Shown one piece after another: positions 52,437-62,070 of a stretch of 64,000 bases of DNA. Source of the stretch: Cytophagaceae bacterium (GTDB taxonomy: Bacteria; Bacteroidota; Bacteroidia; Flavobacteriales; Flavobacteriaceae); the NCBI GenBank assembly GCA_002710685.1, contig PALD01000045.1:1-64000 (forward strand), written 5' to 3'. How positions within the stretch are numbered: the stretch's first letter is position 1; the number at the start of each line of letters is the position of its first letter. The notes beneath the pieces are model-generated. The model was given only the letters and a program-made list of their open reading frames with translations. It did no database searches and was not told the DNA's origin. A program made the position numbers and the translations under genes.

Positions 52437-53774
52437 ATGCACTATTTGCCCAATATACTTTTTGTAATTGCCCTGGCAGCAGGGATAGGATTTTTTGCGT
52501 TTAACGTTAAAAAACTTATCAGGAATATAAAATTGGGCAAGGCAGAAAACCGCAATGACAACCCTGCCATCCGCTTTAAGAATATGGCAAAGATTGCGCT
52601 AGGGCAATATAAGATGGTTAGGCGGCCCGTATCTGGTATTATACACGTGGCGGTATATTTAGGGTTTATCATTATAAACATAGAAGTCCTGGAAATTATC
52701 ATTGATGGCATCGTTGGGACACACAGGATTTTTTCTTTCATGGGCGGCTTTTATGATTTTCTCATTGCCGTTTTTGAGGTCTTTGCTTTACTTGTTTTCG
52801 TGGGGGTTATTATTTTTTGGCTCCGCCGAAACATCATGCATATCTGGCGGTTCTCACAAGGGGAACTCAAGGGCTGGCCCAAGCTTGATGCAAACCTTAT
52901 TCTGTATTTTGAATTTGTGCTGATGCTGCTATTTCTTACTATGAATGCAGCAGACCTAGAACTGCAATTACGCGGTGCTGAGCATTATGCCAGTGAAGCA
53001 GGTCTTATGGGGGCATTTCCCGTGAGTCAATTCATAGCTCCACTTTTTCAGGATGTTGCTACGAGTAGTTTGATTGTCATCGAAAGAACAGCCTGGTGGT
53101 TACATATCTTGGGTATTTTAGTATTTCTCAACTACTTATATTATTCAAAGCATCTTCATATTCTTCTGGCCTTCCCCAATACCTATTATGGTAAGATTGA
53201 GCCCCAGGGAAAATTTGACAACCTTGATGCGGTAACACAAGAGGTGAAGCTGATGATGGACCCAGCGGCAGACCCTTATGCCGCGCCAGCAGAAGATGCC
53301 GCCGAGCCAGAGAAATTTGGCGCAAGCGATGCCACAGATTTATCATGGGTACAGTTGATGAATGCATACACCTGTACAGAGTGTGGCCGTTGTACAAATG
53401 AATGCCCAGCAAACAGGACCGGCAAAAAATTAAGTCCACGTAAGATTATGATGGACACCCGCGATAGAATCGAGGAGATAGGTCATAATATTGATAAAAA
53501 TAAAGGTAACTTTGAACCAGATGGTAAGCAATTACTTGATGATTATATAACTAGGGAAGAACTATGGGCATGTACCACTTGCAATGCCTGTGTAGAGGCC
53601 TGCCCCGTAAGTATAAATCCCTTGTCAATCATCATGAGCATGCGTCAATATCTTGTGATGGAGCAGAGTGCTGCGCCTAACGAGCTTAACAATGCCATGA
53701 CAAACATTGAGAACAATGCCGCACCATGGCCCTACAACCAGATGGACAGGGCAAACTGGATTAATGAAAACTAA
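52437..53774 (+). CDS. Membrane-bound 4Fe-4S oxidoreductase (HdrD/GlpC-like)
   Basis: 445 residues. Five or so membrane helices (about 1-240, resembling a NarI-type heme b domain) are followed by a ferredoxin-like domain with two cluster motifs, CTECGRCTNECP and CTTCNACVEACP. Together with the cysteine-rich protein at 54243-55034 it forms a two-subunit quinone-linked electron carrier like GlpC/HdrBD or LldEF; the electron donor is not encoded nearby. A hairpin word at 53316-53328 writes F-G-A-S between the two domains. Confidence 0.85.
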   Translation: MHYLPNILFVIALAAGIGFFAFNVKKLIRNIKLGKAENRNDNPAIRFKNMAKIALGQYKMVRRPVSGIIHVAVYLGFIIINIEVLEIIIDGIVGTHRIFSFMGGFYDFLIAVFEVFALLVFVGVIIFWLRRNIMHIWRFSQGELKGWPKLDANLILYFEFVLMLLFLTMNAADLELQLRGAEHYASEAGLMGAFPVSQFIAPLFQDVATSSLIVIERTAWWLHILGILVFLNYLYYSKHLHILLAFPNTYYGKIEPQGKFDNLDAVTQEVKLMMDPAADPYAAPAEDAAEPEKFGASDATDLSWVQLMNAYTCTECGRCTNECPANRTGKKLSPRKIMMDTRDRIEEIGHNIDKNKGNFEPDGKQLLDDYITREELWACTTCNACVEACPVSINPLSIIMSMRQYLVMEQSAAPNELNNAMTNIENNAAPWPYNQMDRANWINEN

Positions 53775-53801
53775 ACAATCAAACCGATAAACGTTTCAGG
53801 A

Positions 53802-54236
53802 ATGAAAAAAGAAGAGGTAGAAAAAATGTTACACGATAAAGTTGAAGGAGGAGAGCACGTAAGCCCCGTATTGCCAGAAGGTATCAAGAATTATCTTATT
53901 GATATTGATGGTACCATTACAGAAGACGTGCCTAACGAGGAGCCAGAACGTATGGTAACTTGTGAGCCATTTCCTGATGCGCTAGAAACATTGAACAAAT
54001 GGTATGATGAAGGTCATATGATTTGCTTTTTCACTTCAAGAACAGAGGAGCACAGGGGAGTAACTGAAACCTGGTTGGACAAAAATGGTTTTAAATACCA
54101 CAGCCTGCTTATGGGTAAGCCACGTGGGGGCAACTACCACTGGATTGATAATCACCTCGTGCGTGCTACACGATACAAGGGTAAGTTTACAGACCTTGTG
54201 GAAAAAGAAACTACTATTGAAGTTTTCAAAGATTAA
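53802..54236 (+). CDS. Small HAD-like phosphatase
   Basis: 144 residues. The HAD nucleophile motif is IDIDGTITED (near residue 33), followed by CFFTSRTEEH (motif II Ser/Thr) and a late HWIDNHLV; the acidic residues expected in motif III are only partly clear. The length suits a compact HAD phosphatase, and databases sometimes mislabel relatives as phosphoheptose isomerase. It sits exactly between the two iron-sulfur protein genes (27 and 6 bp gaps), so it is cotranscribed with them. The substrate is unknown. Confidence 0.75.
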   Translation: MKKEEVEKMLHDKVEGGEHVSPVLPEGIKNYLIDIDGTITEDVPNEEPERMVTCEPFPDALETLNKWYDEGHMICFFTSRTEEHRGVTETWLDKNGFKYHSLLMGKPRGGNYHWIDNHLVRATRYKGKFTDLVEKETTIEVFKD

Positions 54237-54242
54237 TATTTC

Positions 54243-55034
54243 ATGTCTCAAAGTTTGACCGTACCTACAATGGCCGAATGCATGGCGCAGGGCAAGACTC
54301 CAGAAGTGTTGTTCTGGGTGGGCTGTGCAGGTAGCTTTGATGATAGGGCAAAAAAGATTACCAAGGCTTTTGTAAAGCTGCTCAATAAGGCAAACGTTGA
54401 TTTTGCCGTGCTGGGGGCTGAAGAAAGTTGTACGGGTGACCCCGCTAAACGTGCCGGGAACGAATTCCTGTTTCAGATGCAGGCTGTCACGAACATTGAA
54501 GTACTTAATGGTTATGAGGTCAAGAAAATAGTGACCGCATGCCCGCATTGCTTCAATACCATAAAAAATGAATATCCAGGGCTGGGAGGCAATTACGAGG
54601 TTCTTCATCATACCCAGTTTTTAAAATCGCTTATCGCGGAAGGTAAACTTACCGTAGAGGGTGGCAAATACAAGGGCAAGCGCATTACTTTTCATGACCC
54701 TTGTTATTTGGCCAGGGCCAATAGAATATATGAAGCACCACGTGAACTCTTAGAAAAGCTAGAAGTTGAACTCGTCGAGATGAAACGCTGCAAGACCAAA
54801 GGTTTTTGCTGCGGTGCGGGAGGAGCACAGATGTTTAAAGAGCCTGAGAAAGGTAATCAAGACGTCAACGTGGCCCGTACAGAAGAAGCGCTGGAAGTCA
54901 AGCCTGAAGTCATTGCGGCAGGATGTCCGTTCTGCAATACCATGATGACTGATGGTGTCAAGGCAAAGCATAAGGAGAGCGAGATTGAGGTGCTTGATGT
55001 TGCCGAGATGATTGCCAATGCCGAGGATTTATAG
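54243..55034 (+). CDS. CCG-domain iron-sulfur protein (HdrB/GlpC/LldE-like)
   Basis: 263 residues. Two cysteine-rich CCG domains: WVGCAGSFDDRA with VTACPHCFNTI, and FHDPCYLARANRIYE with GFCCGAGGAQMF. They likely bind a noncubane cluster, as in heterodisulfide reductase subunit B, and pass electrons to the membrane partner encoded 0.5 kb upstream. Operon: mlaD, membrane Fe-S protein, HAD protein, this gene. Confidence 0.85.
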   Translation: MSQSLTVPTMAECMAQGKTPEVLFWVGCAGSFDDRAKKITKAFVKLLNKANVDFAVLGAEESCTGDPAKRAGNEFLFQMQAVTNIEVLNGYEVKKIVTACPHCFNTIKNEYPGLGGNYEVLHHTQFLKSLIAEGKLTVEGGKYKGKRITFHDPCYLARANRIYEAPRELLEKLEVELVEMKRCKTKGFCCGAGGAQMFKEPEKGNQDVNVARTEEALEVKPEVIAAGCPFCNTMMTDGVKAKHKESEIEVLDVAEMIANAEDL

Positions 55035-55083
55035 TGGGGCATTTCGCTCAATTTTTCCAATAACATCTTTAAAAATCTAGAAT

Positions 55084-55971
55084 ATGGCTTCACGTAAGTA
55101 TAAGATTGCTGTAATTCAACTTAATTTAAATAATACACCCCAGTATAATTTAGAGAAATGCATGCAGTGGGTGCGTGATGCCGCTGCTCAGGGAGCAGAG
55201 GTTATCAGCCTGCCAGAGCTGTATGGTAGTCATTATTTTTGTCAAAGTGAGGACACTGCAAACTTTGACCTGGCTGAACCACTTTATGGTGTTTCTTTCA
55301 AAGCTTTTTCCGCTTTAGCGAAAGAACTGGGCGTGGTAATCGTCGTGCCATTCTTTGAGAAGCGCATGAACGGGATTTATCATAACAGCGCCTATATTCT
55401 AGATACTGATGGTACTGAAGCTGGCCTGTACCGCAAGATGCACATCCCAGATGACCCGCACTATTATGAGAAATTTTACTTCACGCCTGGTGACATAGGT
55501 TTTAAGGCCTTCCAGACTAAAAAGGCTAAGGTGGGAACACTCATCTGCTGGGACCAGTGGTATCCAGAGGCTGCCAGGCTCACTGCTTTGCAGGGCGCAG
55601 AAGTTTTGTTTTATCCCACGGCCATAGGCTGGCACCCGCATGAGAAAGAGCAGTATGGCACAAATCAACACGGTGCCTGGATGAACGTTATGAAAGGTCA
55701 TGCCGTGGCAAACGGAATTTATGTAGCTGCTGCCAATCGTATCGGGCTGGAGCAATACCTGCCAGATACCGCGGGAATTGAATTTTGGGGTGCATCATTT
55801 ATTTGTGGGCCGCAGGGCGAAATTTTGGCGCAAGCCTCACATGACAAAGAAGAGATACTTATCGCCGAGATTGACATGAACCTCATGGAAGATGTGCGTC
55901 GCAACTGGCCATTTTTTAGGGACAGGCGAATTGAGAATTATGGAGACATCACAAAACGCGCAATAGATTAA
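55084..55971 (+). CDS. aguB: N-carbamoylputrescine amidase
   Basis: 295 residues of the nitrilase superfamily. The Glu-Lys-Cys triad appears in ISLPELYGSHYF, YRKMHIPDDPHYYEKFYF and LICWDQWYPEAARL. The DQWYPE segment is characteristic of N-carbamoylputrescine amidase. It makes putrescine, CO2 and ammonia. Its stop TAA shares one base with the start of the agmatine deiminase gene, so both steps are translated together. A hairpin word at 55824-55836 lies near the C-terminus (L-A-Q-A-S). Confidence 0.92.
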   Translation: MASRKYKIAVIQLNLNNTPQYNLEKCMQWVRDAAAQGAEVISLPELYGSHYFCQSEDTANFDLAEPLYGVSFKAFSALAKELGVVIVVPFFEKRMNGIYHNSAYILDTDGTEAGLYRKMHIPDDPHYYEKFYFTPGDIGFKAFQTKKAKVGTLICWDQWYPEAARLTALQGAEVLFYPTAIGWHPHEKEQYGTNQHGAWMNVMKGHAVANGIYVAAANRIGLEQYLPDTAGIEFWGASFICGPQGEILAQASHDKEEILIAEIDMNLMEDVRRNWPFFRDRRIENYGDITKRAID

Positions 55972-57008
55972 TGGCCGTCCAGAGACGCTTTCCGGCAGAG
56001 TGGGAGAAGCAGGAGGGAATTTTGCTGGCTTTTCCGCACAACGGCAATGACTGGCCAGGTAAATTTCAAGCGATAAAGTTTGCCTTTGTAGAGTTTATTA
56101 AAAAAGTATCTACCTATGAGCAGGTTTTTTTGGTGGTCGCAAGCAAGGAGCATCAAGACAATGTGCAAGAACTATTAAAGTTGGCACATGTGGACCTGGA
56201 TAAGATCACATTTATCATTCAAAAGACAAACCGTAGCTGGATGCGTGATTCTGGGCCTATTATCGTTTACACGAAAGAAGGTCGAGAGGCACTCAACTTC
56301 AATTTTAACGGGTGGGCAAAGTATACAAATTATCAGCTTGATAAAGCCATTCCTGAGGCTGTTGCCAAAACTTTAAAACTTAAAACCACACAAGTAACTT
56401 ACAAAGGCAAACCGGTAATTCTTGAAGGTGGAGCGATTGATGTAAATGGAAAAGGAACATTGATAACTTCTGAAGAATGCCTGCTTCACCCGGAAATCCA
56501 AGTGCGTAATGCAGGATTTACCAAAGCAGATTATGAAGCAATCTTTAAAGAATATTTGGGCATTACAAATACCATCTGGATGGATTGTGGCATCGTGGGT
56601 GATGATACCCACGGGCATATTGATGACCTCTGTAGGTTTGTAGATGAAAAAACAATTGTCACCGTTGTTGAAGAGGATAAAAACGATGATAATTATAAGG
56701 TTCTTCAGGTTAACCTGAACAGGTTGAAAAATGCAAAACTTGAAGATGGAAGTTCACCAAAAATCGTGACCTTGCCCATGCCCAGAAAAATTCTTTTTGA
56801 TGGGTTGCGTCTACCTGCGAGCTACGCAAATTTCTTGATTTTAAACAACTGTGTGCTTGTTCCGGTGTTTAATGATGCACAAGACCGTATAGCGCTAAAT
56901 ACTCTTGCCAGCTGTTTTCCGGGTAGGGAAATCATCGGTATTTCGGCGATAGATTTAATCTGGGGTTTTGGTACACTGCATTGCTTGAGTCAGCAAATTC
57001 CGGCGTAA
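55971..57008 (+). CDS. aguA: Agmatine deiminase
   Basis: 345 residues, PAD-fold guanidine-modifying enzyme. Visible motifs: NRSWMRDSGPI (substrate Asp), DCGIVGDDTHGHIDDLCRF with the catalytic His and Asp, and the C-terminal catalytic Cys in GFGTLHCLSQQIPA. Converts agmatine to N-carbamoylputrescine, the substrate of the preceding gene. No arginine decarboxylase is present here. A hairpin word overlaps the stop region (57002-57011, GTAA loop). Confidence 0.92.
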   Translation: MAVQRRFPAEWEKQEGILLAFPHNGNDWPGKFQAIKFAFVEFIKKVSTYEQVFLVVASKEHQDNVQELLKLAHVDLDKITFIIQKTNRSWMRDSGPIIVYTKEGREALNFNFNGWAKYTNYQLDKAIPEAVAKTLKLKTTQVTYKGKPVILEGGAIDVNGKGTLITSEECLLHPEIQVRNAGFTKADYEAIFKEYLGITNTIWMDCGIVGDDTHGHIDDLCRFVDEKTIVTVVEEDKNDDNYKVLQVNLNRLKNAKLEDGSSPKIVTLPMPRKILFDGLRLPASYANFLILNNCVLVPVFNDAQDRIALNTLASCFPGREIIGISAIDLIWGFGTLHCLSQQIPA

Positions 57009-57024
57009 GCCAAATATGGTTTAC

Positions 57025-57405
57025 TTAAACCTGGCTGGCAATTGACCACATATTTCCGGCAAAATCTTTAAAGGTTCCACGTTTATCATCATCCTCGTTA
57101 AGTTGCGTGGGTTCCTTATACCCCTCACAGCCTAGCTCAAGTGCTTTTTTATAAACAGCATCAGGATTAGGGACATACACATGAAGTATTGTTGAGTTTT
57201 GCGGGTATTGCGCTGTGCTATCTGCCAGCATGATTACACTGTCACCTATCTGCACCTCTGCATGCATGATTTTATCCTTGCGGTGAAATTTCCTCAGTTC
57301 CTTGCCCTCAAATAGTTCAACCAAAAGGTCAATCATTTGCTGCGCACCATCTACAATAAGGTAGGCAGATAAATCATTATATCCTTCTGGTTTGTATGGT
57401 TTCAT
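57025..57405 (-). CDS. VOC/glyoxalase-fold protein (PhnB-like)
   Basis: 126 residues forming a single VOC module: GYNDLSAYLIVDGAQQMIDLL, then MHAEVQIGDSVIMLAD and the C-terminal KRGTFKDFAGNMWSIASQ. A metal His and Glu may be present but cannot be fully assigned. Function uncertain; the start is 1 bp from the end of the fumarylacetoacetase gene, so they share a transcript. Confidence 0.82.
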   Translation of the reverse strand: MKPYKPEGYNDLSAYLIVDGAQQMIDLLVELFEGKELRKFHRKDKIMHAEVQIGDSVIMLADSTAQYPQNSTILHVYVPNPDAVYKKALELGCEGYKEPTQLNEDDDKRGTFKDFAGNMWSIASQV

Positions 57406-58695
57406 CTATTTTTTCTTGGGCTCAAAAACGGGGAGGAGCTTGGTAGAACACTCTCCAAAGCCTATGCGTACACCATCATTTTGACAATAACCACGCATGA
57501 CGACCGTATCATTATCTTCTATAAACTTTCGGTCACCGCCATCTTTAAGCTTTACAGGTTTTGAACCTTTCCAGCTTAGCTCAAGCATGGAGCCAAATGA
57601 CTTTGGCGTAGGCCCACTTATTGTCCCGCTTCCCATCATGTCGCCACTGTTAACAGGACAACCATTAATGGTATGGTGGGCAAGCTGCTGGCTCATGTTC
57701 CAGTACAGGTGTTTAAAATTTGATTTACATACAACTGTCTCCTTTTTCCCATCTGGTTGCAGGGCAACCTCAAGGTTGATGTCAAAACTTTTCTTACCGG
57801 TGTATTGCAAGTATGGTAGAAGCTCTTCTTCGGGTTTAGGACTTTCAGTCCTAAAGGGTTCAAGCGCATCAAGCGTTACAATCCAGCAGGATATGGTAGA
57901 GGCAAAGTTTTTTGCAAGGAACGGGCCCAGCGGGACATATTCCCAGCTTTGAATGTCTCTCGCGCTCCAGTCATTAAAAAGTACCAGCCCAAAAATATAA
58001 TCCTCTGCCTCGTCCACGGGAATAGGTTGTCCCAGTTCATTGGCATCGGTAGTGATAAAAGCCATTTCCAGCTCAAAGTCCACAAGGCGGCTGGGGCCAA
58101 AAATAGGTTTTGTGGCACCATTGGGCAATTTTTGCCCTTGAGGCCTATGAACGGGGATTCCTGATGGTATGATACTGCTGCTCCTACCGTGGTAGGCCAC
58201 GGGAAGGTGAAGCCAGTTGGGCAACAAGGCATTGTCTGGATCGCGGAACATGGAGCCCACGTTAGTCGCGTGCTCCTTGCTGCTATAAAAGTCAGTATAA
58301 TCCCCTATTTGTACAGGAAGTTGCATCTCAATCTCATCCATGCTAAAAATCACACGGTCCAGGTGCTCCTTGTTATCCTTAAGGGCGGTGTTGCTCTTTT
58401 CAAAAATATCAGAAATCCTATCGCGTACCAGCCTCCAGGTCTTTCTGCCGTCAGCGATAAAATCGTTGAGTGTGTCCTGCAGGAAAATATCGTCAGTAAG
58501 TGGTATACCTTCAAAGTAGCCCAGTTGGTGCAGGGCACCCAGGTCTATCGCATAATCCCCTATACGCGTTCCTATCGTGATAATATCGTCGCGGGTCAAG
58601 AATACACCAAAGGGAATATTCTGAATGGGGAAATCAGTATTCTTTGGTATTTCAAGCCAAGTTTTGCGTTTCGGGTCGTTTGCTTTTGAAGGCAT
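57406..58695 (-). CDS. fahA: Fumarylacetoacetase
   Basis: 429 residues. The N-terminal SH3-like part contains NIPFGVFLTRDD; the catalytic domain has DYTDFYSSKEHATNVGSMFR (metal and proton-relay residues), FELEMAFITT, LVLFNDWSARDIQ, and MMGSGTISGP. Last enzyme of tyrosine breakdown, releasing fumarate and acetoacetate. The window also has tyrosine ammonia-lyase, so tyrosine feeds two competing routes. Divergent from glyA with promoters for each between. Confidence 0.93.
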   Translation of the reverse strand: MPSKANDPKRKTWLEIPKNTDFPIQNIPFGVFLTRDDIITIGTRIGDYAIDLGALHQLGYFEGIPLTDDIFLQDTLNDFIADGRKTWRLVRDRISDIFEKSNTALKDNKEHLDRVIFSMDEIEMQLPVQIGDYTDFYSSKEHATNVGSMFRDPDNALLPNWLHLPVAYHGRSSSIIPSGIPVHRPQGQKLPNGATKPIFGPSRLVDFELEMAFITTDANELGQPIPVDEAEDYIFGLVLFNDWSARDIQSWEYVPLGPFLAKNFASTISCWIVTLDALEPFRTESPKPEEELLPYLQYTGKKSFDINLEVALQPDGKKETVVCKSNFKHLYWNMSQQLAHHTINGCPVNSGDMMGSGTISGPTPKSFGSMLELSWKGSKPVKLKDGGDRKFIEDNDTVVMRGYCQNDGVRIGFGECSTKLLPVFEPKKK

Positions 58696-58727
58696 ATTTT
58701 TAATAATCTGTTAGTAATTCTTGTGTT

Positions 58728-58757
58728 CAAATATAGAATTTATATAGTACTGACCAA
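58728..58757 (-). promoter_or_regulatory. Promoter of fahA
   Basis: Read on the minus strand: TTG (58757-58755), 19 bases, TATATTTG (58735-58728), matching the Bacteroidota consensus TTG-N19-TAnnTTTG. The -7 box lies about 33 bp before the fahA start. Confidence 0.6.
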
Positions 58758-58767
58758 TTGTTATCAT

Positions 58768-58775
58768 TACTTTTG
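58768..58775 (+). promoter_or_regulatory. Promoter -7 box of glyA
   Basis: TACTTTTG matches TAnnTTTG, about 26 bp before the glyA ATG. No clear -33 TTG is seen at the usual distance. Confidence 0.45.
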
Positions 58776-58801
58776 AACCTAATTTAACAAACTTTAATAC
58801 A

Positions 58802-60076
58802 ATGCTAAAGGATACCGAAATCTTTGACCTGATTGAGCAGGAAAAACAACGGCAAATAAATGGTTTAGAGCTTATTGCATCTGAAAATTTTGTGAGTGAA
58901 GAAGTGCTCGCGGCAGCAGGTTCTGTATTGACTAACAAATATGCTGAGGGGTATCCTGGCAAAAGATATTATGGAGGTTGCGAAGTCGTTGACCAGATTG
59001 AAGATATTGCCCGCGATAGGGCCAAGGAACTTTTTGACGCTGAGTATGTAAACGTGCAGCCACACTCTGGCTCGCAGGCTAACGCAGCCGTATTTCATAC
59101 CTGCCTTAAGCCGGGAGATACTTTCCTAGGCTTTGACCTGGCGCATGGCGGTCACCTAACACACGGTTCACCCGTTAACTTTTCAGGAAAGTTCTACAAC
59201 GCCGTTTTCTATGGCGTTGATAAAGAAACTGGGCGTCTCGACTATGATAAGATTGAGCAAATTGCCCTGGAGACCAAACCCAAAATGATTATCGCCGGTG
59301 CATCTGCTTACAGCCGTGAGATAGATTATGCCCGCTTTCGCGAAATAGCCGACAAGGTAAACGCTATCCTGTTTTGTGACATGGCCCACCCAGCGGGATT
59401 GATTGCTAAAGGTGTTATAGGTGACCCGGTGCCGCATTGCCATGTTTGTACAACAACGACCCATAAGACCCTGCGCGGCCCACGCGGTGGGATGATTCTC
59501 ATGGGCAAGGATTTTGAAAATCCATTTGGCATCAAACTAAAAAATGGAAACTTGCGCATGATGTCTTCTTTACTGGACAGCGGAATCTTCCCGGGGAATC
59601 AAGGTGGACCATTAGAGCATATCATTGCTGCTAAGGCAATCGCCTTTGGTGAAGCCCTTACAGATGAATTTTTACACTACGCAGTGCAGGTAAAGAAAAA
59701 TGCAGCGGTAATGGCCAGGGCATTCGTGGCAAAGGGGTATGACATCATTTCTGGAGGTACAGACAATCACATGATGCTCATTGACCTGCGCAATAAAGAT
59801 GTTTCTGGTAAGGAGGCTGAAGAGGCATTGGGCAAAGCGCACATAACCGTGAATAAGAACATGGTACCCTTTGACACCCGTTCTCCATTTGTTACTTCAG
59901 GAATGCGCATAGGTGTTGCGGCCGTGACCACGCGCGGTCTTAAAGAGGCTGATATGGAGAAAATAGTTGACTTTATCGACGCGGTAATCACAAATTTTGA
60001 CAATGATGAAAAACTTGCGGCGATAGGAGAAGAGGTGAAAGCGATGATGCAAGACAAGCCTCTATTTGTGATGTAA
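58802..60076 (+). CDS. glyA: Serine hydroxymethyltransferase
   Basis: 424 residues. [19 protein letters not shown] and [15 protein letters not shown] at the start, then the PLP-binding Lys in [16 protein letters not shown], and [15 protein letters not shown] near the end. Makes glycine and methylene-tetrahydrofolate. Followed by a strong terminator. A hairpin-word copy in the Tyr-Ser-Arg region (59333-59346) encodes R-F-R-E. Confidence 0.96.
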   Translation: MLKDTEIFDLIEQEKQRQINGLELIASENFVSEEVLAAAGSVLTNKYAEGYPGKRYYGGCEVVDQIEDIARDRAKELFDAEYVNVQPHSGSQANAAVFHTCLKPGDTFLGFDLAHGGHLTHGSPVNFSGKFYNAVFYGVDKETGRLDYDKIEQIALETKPKMIIAGASAYSREIDYARFREIADKVNAILFCDMAHPAGLIAKGVIGDPVPHCHVCTTTTHKTLRGPRGGMILMGKDFENPFGIKLKNGNLRMMSSLLDSGIFPGNQGGPLEHIIAAKAIAFGEALTDEFLHYAVQVKKNAAVMARAFVAKGYDIISGGTDNHMMLIDLRNKDVSGKEAEEALGKAHITVNKNMVPFDTRSPFVTSGMRIGVAAVTTRGLKEADMEKIVDFIDAVITNFDNDEKLAAIGEEVKAMMQDKPLFVM

Positions 60077-60104
60077 AATAATTTGCCTTTCGGCGAAAAG
60101 AAAA

Positions 60105-60128
60105 CCCCGCGATCTTGCGGGGTTTTTT
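60105..60128. terminator. Bidirectional terminator between glyA and the GreA/B-like gene
   Basis: CCCCGC and GCGGGG arms with a six-base loop, flanked by AAAA and TTTTTT. It can end transcripts from either side; the converging genes stop within a few bases of it. Confidence 0.88.
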
Positions 60129-60579
60129 ATTCTATAGCTGTTATCTGTATGGTCTTGCCTCTAAAGGTGATATTTTCACCAATGCTTTTTCCTTTTAATA
60201 ATTCTCCTATGGGAGAGGAAAGTGAAATGCAAAAAATGTCCTGTCCCTCAAGTGACAGGGCACCTAGGCTAATAGCCAAAAAGTAAATGCCTTGTTGCGT
60301 ATGGACCAAACTGCCAAAATGAGCCCTGTCATGGTTGTTTGGCGAAAGCCTACTTAATTCTTGTTTTTGATTCAAAGTCTGATTTAGCTGCCGCTCCACA
60401 TTACCAAGTTCAATATCTGCCATGGCACGGCCGGTTTCAAACTTGTCTCCCGCGCTACTTTTTGTGTCACTGTCGCGAGATTCCTGAATGCTGGCAATGT
60501 GCTGCTTGAAAGCATCTATTTTTTCATCGAGATACTCATGCAGGTGCAGGGTAAGCCTTTCTTTAAATGTTGATTGCAT
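60127..60579 (-). CDS. GreA/GreB-family protein
   Basis: 150 residues. A coiled-coil N-terminal half (about 1-75, SAGDKFETGRAMADIELGNV) is followed by an FKBP-like C-terminal domain (GIYFLAISLGAL, then ISLSSPIGELLKGKSIGENI), the layout of transcript-cleavage factors. The SPIG(E/K)ALLGK-type signature of GreA is recognisable. Relatives are sometimes mislabelled 3-oxoacyl-ACP synthase in this group. It may act on RNA polymerase. A hairpin word at 60338-60350 gives L-S-P-N in the linker between the two domains. Confidence 0.78.
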   Translation of the reverse strand: MQSTFKERLTLHLHEYLDEKIDAFKQHIASIQESRDSDTKSSAGDKFETGRAMADIELGNVERQLNQTLNQKQELSRLSPNNHDRAHFGSLVHTQQGIYFLAISLGALSLEGQDIFCISLSSPIGELLKGKSIGENITFRGKTIQITAIE

Positions 60580-60585
60580 ACGTGT

Positions 60586-61149
60586 TTAAGAAGCTGGCTT
60601 CCATTTAATGCCGCAACCTATACTGGGCTTTTGAATGTTATTTTGTGGCCTGCTGTTCAAGACGTTGTCCAGGGCTTCGCGTAAATCCCTTCCGTTAACG
60701 GGGATACCATTTCCTGGTCTTGAATCATCAAGCTGACCGCGATACACAAGTTGTAGCGCATCGTCAAAAAGGTAGAAGTCTGGAGTGCAGGCAGCGTCGT
60801 AGTCTTTGGCGACAGCCTGGCTTTCATCATAAAGGTATGGGAAGGTAAAATTGTATTTGCGTGCATTTTGCCACATCAATTCTGGGCCATCCTGCGGATA
60901 ATTTTCAACGTCATTGCTGCTTATGGCCACAAAACCAAAACCCAGCACACGATAATCATTTGCAACACGCACCATCTCATCGTTCACGTGTTTTACAAAA
61001 GGGCAGTGGTTGCAGATAAACATAATGACCGTGCCGCGCTCACCTTGTATATCCTCCAGTGAAACAAATTTCTTGGTTACCGTGTCAAGCAGGTTAAAAT
61101 GGGGAGCCTTTGTGCCCAGCGGAATCATATTAGAAGGTGTTCTTGCCAT
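60586..61149 (-). CDS. Thioredoxin-fold (AhpC/TSA-like) protein
   Basis: 187 residues from ATG 61149 (MARTPSNMIPLGTKAP); the frame is open to 61263, but that extension is hydrophobic and overlaps the divergent gene's region. The redox motif is CNHCPF, then FVAISSNDVENYPQDGP and CTPDFYLFD. This matches the thioredoxin/peroxiredoxin-like family with a CxxC-P active site. Likely a periplasmic-independent, cytosolic reductant or peroxidase; the partner is unknown. Confidence 0.83.
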   Translation of the reverse strand: MARTPSNMIPLGTKAPHFNLLDTVTKKFVSLEDIQGERGTVIMFICNHCPFVKHVNDEMVRVANDYRVLGFGFVAISSNDVENYPQDGPELMWQNARKYNFTFPYLYDESQAVAKDYDAACTPDFYLFDDALQLVYRGQLDDSRPGNGIPVNGRDLREALDNVLNSRPQNNIQKPSIGCGIKWKPAS

Positions 61150-61261
61150 GGGGATTTTAGAAATAAGACGTAAAATGAGCGGTAAAGTTACAAATACTAA
61201 AGTTGTTTTAAAGTTGGGGCCTACCCGCATGGGGTTTTGTAATTTTAAGAAAAACGAAATC

Positions 61262-61567
61262 ATGAAAAATACATATCCATCATTAAGTGTAGCTATTGAA
61301 GACCTTCAAAAAAAAGGTTATGATACTGATTTTAACCTTATTGATGAGGGCATAGAATCAAAGCATCAAAAAAAATCCTGGAAAGCTGAAGAAATAGAAG
61401 TGGAAGATGCCATGCGCTTTGAGGGGATGACAAATCCTGATGATAGCAGTGTACTTTATGTGATCAATACAAAGGATGGCGTCAAGGGTTTACTTGTAGA
61501 TGCTTACGGTGCTTATAGTGGTCAGATTTCTCAAGAGATGATTGAAAAATTGAGGATCACACACTAA
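61262..61567 (+). CDS. Small PRPP-synthetase-like domain protein
   Basis: 101 residues from ATG 61262 (MKNTYPSLSVAIEDL). The frame is open back to 61010, but that part is antisense to the thioredoxin-fold gene. Flavobacterial proteins of this type are often labelled phosphoribosylpyrophosphate synthetase, yet no PRPP-binding loop or kinase motif is visible, so the label is doubtful. Two segments (FNLIDEGIESK, and DGVKGLLVDAYGAYSGQI) look conserved. Function unknown. Confidence 0.65.
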   Translation: MKNTYPSLSVAIEDLQKKGYDTDFNLIDEGIESKHQKKSWKAEEIEVEDAMRFEGMTNPDDSSVLYVINTKDGVKGLLVDAYGAYSGQISQEMIEKLRITH

Positions 61568-62070
61568 AATTTTCCTTTTACATGACCAATCAATAATTTT
61601 TAGGTAAATACCCATCTTTACACAATCGATAAAATACTGATTTTTAAGATGAAATGCTTTGTAATCTTTTGTTTTAGAATTTTATTTAAAAAATTTTCAT
61701 AAAATCATCGGCTATTCAATTTCTTGTATTAAAACATGGCACCCCGTCCCAGCTCAATGTTCATGGGGTGTTACTGATTTTGATAATTATCAATAATTAG
61801 ATTTTTTAATAGAATTGATGATTTATTTTTATAGTTAAATCGTTTTTGCTTCTAAATACGAGGTATTCACCCTTTTTTATTACGAATATTTTTTTAATCT
61901 TTATTGAAGGAAAACTTTTATGTTTTCTACTTCATTTAACTAGCCATTAAGATTTCCCCAATTTCTATCATTAGCAATTGGGGTATCTTTTATGTATACA
62001 TCTCTGCTCAACAAGTAAAAAAGATTGATTGTAATTTGTGCAATAATGTGCCTTTGTATATAGAAAAACA
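61568..62070. other. AT-rich non-coding stretch with two stem-loops
   Basis: No gene is seen in about 500 bp. Two stem-loops occur: CACCCCG/TGGGGTG (61740-61746 with 61764-61770, no T run) and CCCCAATT/AATTGGGG (61956-61963 with 61976-61983, followed by TATCTTTTA, terminator-like). A small RNA or a long leader is possible but unsupported. Confidence 0.5.

Noticed and set aside
61010-61261. N-terminal extension of the small PRPP-synthetase-like protein
   Set aside because: It is antisense to the thioredoxin-fold gene and its residues look non-protein; ATG 61262 starts the conserved part.
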